Of a stretch of DNA of 10,308 bases, positions 6,076 to 10,308 are shown in pieces. Under the pieces are notes generated by a model. The model saw only the letters and a program-made list of their open reading frames with translations. It did no database searches and had not been told where the DNA came from. The position numbers and the translations under genes were made by a program. Origin of the DNA: Chloroflexota bacterium (GTDB lineage Bacteria; Chloroflexota; Anaerolineae; J102); contig JAJRXO010000658.1 in NCBI GenBank assembly GCA_024276255.1, forward strand, positions 1 through 10,308. Reading direction: 5' to 3'. Positions within the stretch are counted from its first letter, which is position 1. Each line of letters begins with the position of its first letter.

Positions 6076-7101
6076 ATGCAACGGTCGTCCCATGTGAAAA
6101 TGTCCGGCCCTTTCATCCGGCTCATGGCTGCGGTAATGAGCGTGTGGTTGTTGGCTGCCTGTGGGACCACACCCACTCCCATCATCACCCCCGCCATCTC
6201 TCCACCCGCCCCAACAGCATCGCCCACGCCCACTGCCAGCCCTACACTCACCCCCTCGCTCACAGCCACACCCACGAGCACACCAACACCCACACCAACA
6301 CCCACGCCTACGGCCACCGTCACCCCCACGCCCACTATCACGCCCACGTCCACACCCACGCCCGGCCCCACCCCCGACGGCGTATTGCGCCGCATCCGGG
6401 TGCCGGTGCTGATGTATCATTACATCTCCACCCCGCCGGCCGGCGCCCATCCCTACCGCGTGGGCAACTCCCTGGCCCCTGATGTATTCAACGCCCATCT
6501 CGACTACCTGCAACAAGAGGGCTACACCACCATCCAGCTCAAGGATCTGATCTCCTACCTGGCCACGGGTGCACCGCAACTGCCCCCCAAACCCATCGTG
6601 CTCACCTTCGACGATGGCTACGCGGACAGTTACTTCAACGCCTTTCCCGCCCTGCAGGCGCACAACATGATCGGCACCTTTTTCATTATCACCGACTTTG
6701 CCACCCAGGCCGCCGACGATCCAACCTACGCCGATTATGCTACCTGGGATCAGTTGCGCGAGATGGCCGCCGCGGGCATGGAAATCGGCTCCCACAGCCG
6801 CAATCATCCCGATCTGGCAGGAAAGGACCTGGATTATCTGGTGTGGCAGGCGCTGGGTTCGAAAGAAACCATCGAGGCTGAGATCGGCGCTCATCCCCAC
6901 ATCCTGGCCTACCCCTCGGGCTCCTACGATCAACTGGTGATCGACGTTTTCCGCTCCGCTCATTTTTGGGGCGCCGTGACCACGCAACAGGGGACCCTGC
7001 AGGACAGCGATCATCTTTTCGAGATCAAACGCCTGCGCATCAGCCACGATACTGCAGTGCCGCAACTGGCAGCCCTGCTGGCCTATGACTGGCCCGACTG
7101 A
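6076..7101 (+). CDS. Lipoprotein polysaccharide deacetylase (carbohydrate esterase 4) with Thr/Pro linker
   Basis: A 341-residue secreted protein. Residues 1-28 are a signal peptide, with a basic N-terminus, a hydrophobic core and the lipobox LLAAC, so Cys29 should be lipidated. Residues 30-100 or so are almost pure Thr, Pro, Ser and Ala, a flexible spacer. The catalytic domain has RVPVLMYHYIS, the metal motif LTFDDGYADS (Asp179/Asp180), SHSRNHPDL (His240-x3-His244, metal ligands), AYPSGSYD and a C-terminal LRISHDT. This is the NodB-homology (polysaccharide deacetylase) pattern. It probably removes acetyl groups from peptidoglycan or an extracellular glycan outside the membrane. Substrate cannot be read from sequence. 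The ATG follows the folP stop with no gap; Met9 is an alternative start that keeps the signal peptide. Confidence 0.88.
   Translation: MQRSSHVKMSGPFIRLMAAVMSVWLLAACGTTPTPIITPAISPPAPTASPTPTASPTLTPSLTATPTSTPTPTPTPTPTATVTPTPTITPTSTPTPGPTPDGVLRRIRVPVLMYHYISTPPAGAHPYRVGNSLAPDVFNAHLDYLQQEGYTTIQLKDLISYLATGAPQLPPKPIVLTFDDGYADSYFNAFPALQAHNMIGTFFIITDFATQAADDPTYADYATWDQLREMAAAGMEIGSHSRNHPDLAGKDLDYLVWQALGSKETIEAEIGAHPHILAYPSGSYDQLVIDVFRSAHFWGAVTTQQGTLQDSDHLFEIKRLRISHDTAVPQLAALLAYDWPD
6163..6381 (+). repeat. Low-complexity Thr/Pro-coding repeat tract
   Basis: This C-rich, purine-poor stretch encodes the lipoprotein linker as repeated TP, TPT and TPS units. It includes a perfect tandem copy of a 12-base unit (ACACCAACACCC at 6280-6291 and 6292-6303), with degenerate CCCACG-type hexamers around it. 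Such tracts change length by slippage in multiples of six bases without shifting the frame. The opposite strand reads as Val/Gly repeats, which are an artefact. Confidence 0.8.
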
Positions 7102-7130
7102 GCGCCAGCCTCTCTGGCAACAGGCATAAA

Positions 7131-7159
7131 TTGACACAACTTCTGCTTCACCGTAGAAT
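7131..7159 (+). promoter_or_regulatory. Sigma-70-type promoter
   Basis: A perfect -35 box TTGACA (7131-7136) is separated by exactly 17 bases from TAGAAT (7154-7159), a 5-of-6 match to TATAAT. It sits in the 112-base gap after the deacetylase gene and faces the membrane-protein gene, with an expected start near 7165-7168. It marks a transcription unit separate from the long upstream operon. A short hairpin just upstream (7104-7118, GCCAG/CTGGC) has no T-run and is not a convincing terminator. Confidence 0.7.
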
Positions 7160-7162
7160 GCC

Positions 7163-7197
7163 CTGGGTCGTCAGCTCCGCGCAACAGGCGATCCCAG
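7163..7197 (+). promoter_or_regulatory. Possible leader hairpin before membrane-protein gene
   Basis: CTGGGTCG (7163-7170) pairs with CGATCCCAG (7189-7197) with one bulged T, leaving an 18-base loop. The 3' arm runs into AGAGG (7196-7200), the only Shine-Dalgarno-like sequence before the ATG at 7214. The hairpin could therefore limit ribosome access. The predicted transcription start falls close to the 5' arm, so the whole stem may not be transcribed. Confidence 0.3.
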
Positions 7198-7213
7198 AGG
7201 TTTATTATTTGTA

Positions 7214-8014
7214 ATGTCCGATTATCGCAGCCATCTGAGTATTACCGTATGGGCCGCCCTGCTGGTCATGGTGCTGGGCACCATCCTCACCCTGCCCGAA
7301 CGCACAACCGAGTTTTTCGTGTTGGGTTCCCCCGTGCGCCTCACCGTCAGCAGCTCCGTGCTGGTAGCCCTGGTAGCCCTTACGGTGGTCTGCGCCGGAT
7401 TTGACGCCGCCCTGCGCACGCATCCCCGGCCGGATTTGTTGCAGCACTCATCCCGGTATTGGGGCCTCCCTGCTGTTTCGATCCTGACTGCGGTGCTCGG
7501 GCTGCATCAGGTGCAGGATAAAACAGCATGGCTGTTCGGGCTGGTGGCCACGGCCGGATTTCTGATCACGGTCCTGTGGGCCGAGTACCATGTCGTCGAC
7601 AGAGAGGCGCCGGAGTTTACACGGTGGCACCTGGTGCTGAATGCGCTGGCCCTGACAGTGCTCAGCATTGCCCTGTTCAGTATCTACATGCTGCGCATGC
7701 GCTCGCTGCTGTCCGCTCCCCTGGTGGGCGGTATCGTCATGCTGGTGGCGCTGGATATGTTGCGCGATTATGCCCCCTCCGCGCTGGACGCCCACCTTTA
7801 TGCCGGGATCATCGCCCTGCTAATGGCCCAGGCGACCTGGCTGCTCAACTACGCTGCCTTCTCGGCCCAGAATCTCAGCCTGGCCCTGATGCTGATCTTC
7901 TACATACTGATCAGCTGGACGCTGCGGGAATGGCAGGGGCGTCCTGCCTCCCGGCTGCTGGAAGTATTCGTATTGTTGGTCGTGCTGGGACTGACAACAG
8001 CGCTTGTCTTTTGA
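7214..8014 (+). CDS. Multi-spanning membrane protein of unknown function
   Basis: A 266-residue hydrophobic protein not recognised as any family. About eight or nine membrane segments can be read, near residues 10-27, 45-63, 84-98, 105-123, 138-160, 166-182, 190-214, 217-236 and 247-266. The loops are short, and the longest contain HPRPDLLQHSSRYW (70-83) and AEYHVVDREAPEFTRW (123-138). No transporter, kinase or protease motif is visible. The last helix ends at the C-terminus (LGLTTALVF). A 9-base tandem duplication at 7361-7378 gives LVALVAL within the second helix. It has its own promoter and no partner gene on this strand downstream. The start at 7214 has only a distant AGAGG upstream. Confidence 0.75.
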   Translation: MSDYRSHLSITVWAALLVMVLGTILTLPERTTEFFVLGSPVRLTVSSSVLVALVALTVVCAGFDAALRTHPRPDLLQHSSRYWGLPAVSILTAVLGLHQVQDKTAWLFGLVATAGFLITVLWAEYHVVDREAPEFTRWHLVLNALALTVLSIALFSIYMLRMRSLLSAPLVGGIVMLVALDMLRDYAPSALDAHLYAGIIALLMAQATWLLNYAAFSAQNLSLALMLIFYILISWTLREWQGRPASRLLEVFVLLVVLGLTTALVF

Positions 8015-8264
8015 ATTCTGATTAAACTTTCCGCGCGACCGTATCTATTCCGCGAACGGCGTCGTCTTGAACTACAGCCAGGATGCTGCAATGCCTGGGT
8101 GGGAAGGGGGAACCTGCCTTGCTTTGGCACATCCTGGCACCCACTTTTTAATATCGGCGAGAGAGCACCGCTTGCTTGCCGACATTGTCTCAAGCACATC
8201 ATGAGTCCCAAAACCGTTGGGGGACGCGTTTTGAGAACCTCTATGATGCGCTTCCGACACAAAG
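8015..8264. other. Intergenic region with several inverted repeats; candidate structured RNA
   Basis: There is no credible coding frame between the membrane-protein stop and the terminator. The stretch is rich in possible stems. GCCAGGATG (8077-8085) pairs with CATCCTGGC (8130-8138), followed shortly by TTTTT (8145-8149). TCGGCGAG (8154-8161) pairs with CTTGCCGA (8175-8182), with GAGC/GCTT inside and an ACC loop. GCACATCAT (8194-8202) pairs with ATGATGCGC (8243-8251) with one mismatch. GTCCC (8205-8209) pairs with GGGAC (8221-8225). TCTCAA/TTGAGA (8188-8193/8231-8236) is an alternative or pseudoknot pairing. No known RNA family was recognised and no good promoter is visible. It could be a small RNA, the 3' UTR of the membrane-protein gene, or chance. 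Confidence 0.3.
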
Positions 8265-8293
8265 AAGGACAGCCTTAACCGGCTGTCCTTTTT
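8265..8293 (+). terminator. Intrinsic terminator
   Basis: A perfect 10-base-pair stem, AAGGACAGCC (8265-8274) with GGCTGTCCTT (8281-8290), has a 6-base TTAACC loop and runs into a T-tract on the plus strand. The minus strand has a weaker, interrupted T-tract (TTCTTT) after the same stem. The element may therefore also end the minus-strand operon, as expected between convergent genes. Confidence 0.85.
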
Positions 8294-8347
8294 GTTGGAT
8301 ATGTTTCGAGAAGAGTATTGGCGCCTTTTGCAAAGAGCGGCTCCGTG

Positions 8348-8362
8348 TTGCGTAATACGCAA
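8348..8362. repeat. Perfect 15-base palindrome between convergent genes
   Basis: TTGCGTA-A-TACGCAA is an exact 7-base inverted repeat around one central base. Two smaller inverted repeats follow: CCTGC/GCAGG (8374-8378/8386-8390) and TTACG-T-CGTAA (8397-8407), the latter covering the stop codon of the DinB-like gene. The 15-mer has the form of a dimeric regulator's operator, but it lies at the 3' ends of genes and not at a promoter. Nothing else is seen in 8294-8396. Confidence 0.45.
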
Positions 8363-8396
8363 TTGGCCACCTGCCTGCGTTGAAAGCAGGGAACTA

Positions 8397-8852
8397 TTAC
8401 GTCGTAAACTCCCTGAGATGTCGTTTTTCATGAATGGCGATCACCCGGAAAACACCGGCAACCGTGGTATCGAAGCCGCCGGGATGATGCCCGCTCTTCT
8501 GCCAGTCATCATCACCCACACGCTCGAGCAAGGCGAGGGTGGCAGCGCGGTTCTGGCAATACTCGCGGCGAACCTCCTCAAAACTGTGAGATGCCCGCAA
8601 TGCCACCTGCTCATCGTTATGCCGATCGAGATCAAAGCCCGGTATGTCCAGCGATTCTCCGGCCAGCAAGCGCTGAATCACCTGATAATGGCCGATTTCG
8701 GCCGCGGCCAGATGCGCCAATACGTCCTGATTGCGCCACTCGGGGTTGTTGCTGGGGCGGGCAGCCGTGCTGGCGTCCCAGCTATCTACAATGGCCAGCA
8801 CGGCCTTATGGCTGGCAAGCAATCGCTGTCGTAGTTTCTGGCGCTGATTCAT
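8397..8852 (-). CDS. DinB-superfamily (ClbS/DfsB-like) putative metal-binding protein
   Basis: A 151-residue, mainly helical protein of the DinB/YfiT four-helix-bundle type. His47 in DVLAHLAAAE and the His141-x3-His145 pair in IAIHEKRHLREF lie at the positions of the three metal-ligand histidines of this superfamily. PEWRNQDVLAHLAAAE resembles the PGWTVKDVLAHLA pattern common in DinB, ClbS/DfsB and mycothiol-dependent isomerase relatives. Known members include thiol-dependent transferases and stress proteins, but no reaction can be assigned from this sequence. GGAG lies ten bases before the ATG on the minus strand. Only 29 bases separate it from the fabL stop, so the two are probably cotranscribed. 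Confidence 0.75.
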   Translation of the reverse strand: MNQRQKLRQRLLASHKAVLAIVDSWDASTAARPSNNPEWRNQDVLAHLAAAEIGHYQVIQRLLAGESLDIPGFDLDRHNDEQVALRASHSFEEVRREYCQNRAATLALLERVGDDDWQKSGHHPGGFDTTVAGVFRVIAIHEKRHLREFTT

Positions 8853-8881
8853 GGGAGTATTCTCCGAAAAATGATGGGAGA

Positions 8882-9640
8882 TCAGGGCACGATTTCATAA
8901 CCGCCATCGACGATGATCGTCTGGCCGACGATATTTCGGGCGGTATCGCTGCACAGAAAGGCGACCACGCCTGCGATCTCTTCGGGGCTGATAAAAGCGC
9001 CCGTAGGTGTGCGCTGGCGAGCGGCAGCGATCATCGTCTGCCAATCAGGAAAGTGTTGCAAGGCGTCGGTGAGTACGACGCCGGGGGAAATGGCGTTGGC
9101 CGTGATGCCAAAGGGGGCAAGCTCCACCGCGAAATAGCGGATGAGCGTCTCGATGGCTGCCTTGCTTACACCCACGATGCCATAATTGGGCATGGCGCGC
9201 CGTGCGCCCATGGAGCTGATGCCGATGATGCGCCCCCAGCCACGATCTTTCATGTAGGGAGCGGCTGCCTTCACGCCATGGAACAGAGACCGGGCATTGA
9301 TGTTGATCGTCCAATCCCACTCACGGTCATCCTGCTCGAGCAGGGGACGGGGCACCCCCGACGCGGCATTGGCCACGAAAATATCCACACCGCCAAAAGC
9401 CGTGGCCGCTTCTTCTACCAGACGGATCACCTGCTCTTTGCGGCCCACATGGGCCTTGACCACGATCGCCTTGCCGCCAGCTTCCAGCACATCGCCGACT
9501 GTTTGCTCGGCCGAAGCCCGGTTCCGGAAGTAGTTGACGGCCACATTGGCCCCCTGGCGGCCCAGTTCAATGGCGATGGCACGGCCAATGCCGCGCCCGG
9601 AGCCGGTAATGACAGCGGTTTTGCCTTGCAGGTTGCTCAT
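8882..9640 (-). CDS. fabL: Enoyl-[acyl-carrier-protein] reductase III (FabL-type SDR)
   Basis: A 252-residue short-chain dehydrogenase/reductase. The NADPH-binding loop is TGSGRGIG (12-19) and NAASGVPRP (91-99) replaces the usual NNAG. The catalytic pair is Tyr153 and Lys160 in NYGIVGVSK, a Y-x6-K spacing in place of the standard Y-x3-K. That spacing is the hallmark of enoyl-ACP reductases. WDWTININA, TDALQHFP, ARQRTPTG and GQTIIVDGG closely resemble, from memory, Bacillus FabL. FabL reduces the trans-2 double bond of enoyl-ACP in the last step of each fatty-acid elongation cycle. It starts 3 bases after the proline dehydrogenase stop and no Shine-Dalgarno is evident, suggesting coupled translation. 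An SDR of other function is the alternative, but the Y-x6-K and the motif set argue against it. Confidence 0.85.
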   Translation of the reverse strand: MSNLQGKTAVITGSGRGIGRAIAIELGRQGANVAVNYFRNRASAEQTVGDVLEAGGKAIVVKAHVGRKEQVIRLVEEAATAFGGVDIFVANAASGVPRPLLEQDDREWDWTININARSLFHGVKAAAPYMKDRGWGRIIGISSMGARRAMPNYGIVGVSKAAIETLIRYFAVELAPFGITANAISPGVVLTDALQHFPDWQTMIAAARQRTPTGAFISPEEIAGVVAFLCSDTARNIVGQTIIVDGGYEIVP

Positions 9641-9643
9641 GGT

Positions 9644-10308
9644 TTATTTGCCCAAAAGTGCGCGCAGGAAGAAGAACAGATTTGCCGGGCGTTCGGCCAG
9701 CCGCCGCATGAAGTACGGGTACCAGGCGTGACCATACGGCACATAAATGCGCATACGATGCCCGGCCTGCACCAATCGACGCTGCTCGTCACGGCGGATT
9801 CCGTACAGAAACTGCACTTCCCAGCGATCCGGGGCAATGCCGTGGGCGGCCGCGTATTGGGCTACGGCATTATACACAAAATCATCGTGCGAGCCCACTG
9901 CCAGACGGGCTCCACTGGCCCGGGCCTCGGGCGTGAGCAGCATGCGGCTGAGGGCGATCATTTCGTTGCGGATGGCGGTGCGATCGTGCCAGGCAATGTC
10001 GGCGGGCTCATCATACGCACCTTTTACAAGGCGCAGGTCGGCTATGCCTTCGTCAATCAATGCCCGTACATCCTCCTGCGTACGAAACAGATATGCCTGC
10101 ACCACCACGCCTACGTTACTGAATTCGTCGCGCAGGCGGCGATAGATGGCCAGGGTTTGATCCACCAGGCTTGATTCTTCCATGTCAATGCGCACAAAAC
10201 GGCCATGCTCCCGCGCGGTGGCAGCGATGGCACGCATGTTTTCGTAACAGAACTCGGGATCGACATGCACGCCCATGGCTGAGAGTTTCAGCGAAATACC
10301 ACTTTCCA
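9644..10308 (-). CDS. putA: Proline dehydrogenase (5' end outside window)
   Basis: This is the C-terminal 220 or so residues of a monofunctional proline dehydrogenase. The frame stays open to the window edge, reading SGISLKLSAMGVHVDPE, so the Met at 10276 is internal. Barrel motifs are FVRIDMEES, VVVQAYLFRT, LRLVKGAYDEP, AVGSHDD, VQFLYGIRRDEQ and the highly conserved tail YVPYGHAWYPYFMRRLAERP. The enzyme is FAD-dependent and oxidises L-proline to pyrroline-5-carboxylate, passing electrons to quinone at the membrane. No aldehyde dehydrogenase domain follows, so this is the stand-alone type (also called PRODH or PutB). The protein ends soon after the RERP-like tail, as in the monofunctional family. 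fabL follows with a 3-base gap. Confidence 0.92.
   Translation of the reverse strand, partial: ESGISLKLSAMGVHVDPEFCYENMRAIAATAREHGRFVRIDMEESSLVDQTLAIYRRLRDEFSNVGVVVQAYLFRTQEDVRALIDEGIADLRLVKGAYDEPADIAWHDRTAIRNEMIALSRMLLTPEARASGARLAVGSHDDFVYNAVAQYAAAHGIAPDRWEVQFLYGIRRDEQRRLVQAGHRMRIYVPYGHAWYPYFMRRLAERPANLFFFLRALLGK

Noticed and set aside
7104..7118. Hairpin GCCAG/CTGGC after the deacetylase gene as a terminator
   Set aside because: The stem is only five base pairs and is followed by AACAGG rather than a T-run.
5905..7137. 410-codon open frame on the minus strand with long Val/Gly repeats
   Set aside because: The repeats are the reverse complement of the Thr/Pro linker tract, and the frame is antisense to folP and the deacetylase.
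7361..7378. 9-base tandem duplication CTGGTAGCC
   Set aside because: It is a simple in-frame repeat giving LVALVAL inside a membrane helix, and chance or minor slippage explains it.
8130..8149. Second terminator formed by the CATCCTGGC arm and TTTTT
   Set aside because: The T-run begins six bases beyond the stem and the loop is long, so it was kept only as part of the structured-region entry.
8591..10174. 527-codon open frame on the plus strand
   Set aside because: It lies antisense to fabL, proline dehydrogenase and the DinB-like gene, all with clear family motifs. Its translation shows no recognisable domain, so it is a GC-rich shadow frame.
1..10308. tRNA, rRNA, CRISPR array, insertion sequence or phage genes
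   Set aside because: No cloverleaf-like segment, regularly spaced repeat, transposase motif or integrase motif was seen on either strand.

Overview
The window is a GC-rich, gene-dense bacterial segment with two convergent gene groups. The best guess for the host is a member of the Chloroflexota. This rests on a FabL-type enoyl-ACP reductase, a lipoprotein with a long Thr/Pro linker, a short stand-alone ArgA-like acetyltransferase and tandem MTAP-family genes. It is an inference from gene style, with no marker gene to prove it.

Plus strand, 1-7101: nine genes lie head to tail with almost no spacing. They are the 3' end of argD, a short N-acetylglutamate synthase-type GNAT, two tandem MTAP/PNP-family genes, a class II aldolase, ubiE/menG, ubiX, nth (endonuclease III), folP (dihydropteroate synthase) and a lipoprotein polysaccharide deacetylase. 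Four junctions are ATGA overlaps (1004, 2548, 3924, 4508), one is TAATG (5188) and one is a direct TAA-ATG abutment (6076), so this is probably one long transcript. It mixes arginine synthesis, purine/methylthio-nucleoside salvage, quinone synthesis, DNA repair, folate synthesis and cell-envelope modification.

Plus strand, 7102-8014: a good sigma-70-type promoter (7131-7159) and a possible leader hairpin precede a gene for an unrecognised multi-spanning membrane protein.

Convergent intergenic region, 8015-8396: it has no gene. It holds several inverted repeats that could form a structured RNA, a strong intrinsic terminator (8265-8293) and a perfect 15-bp palindrome (8348-8362).

Minus strand, 10308-8397: a proline dehydrogenase (5' end outside the window), fabL and a DinB-superfamily protein are closely spaced and probably cotranscribed.

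The most unusual part is 1004-3198. The first MTAP-like protein keeps the phosphate-binding motifs but has Asn where adenine-specific MTAPs have Asp, which suggests 6-oxopurine substrates. The second has lost most phosphate-binding motifs and has Arg at the base-recognition position. Both are coupled to a class II aldolase and followed by ubiE and ubiX, so a methylthio-nucleoside shunt or a link to futalosine-type menaquinone synthesis are both testable ideas.
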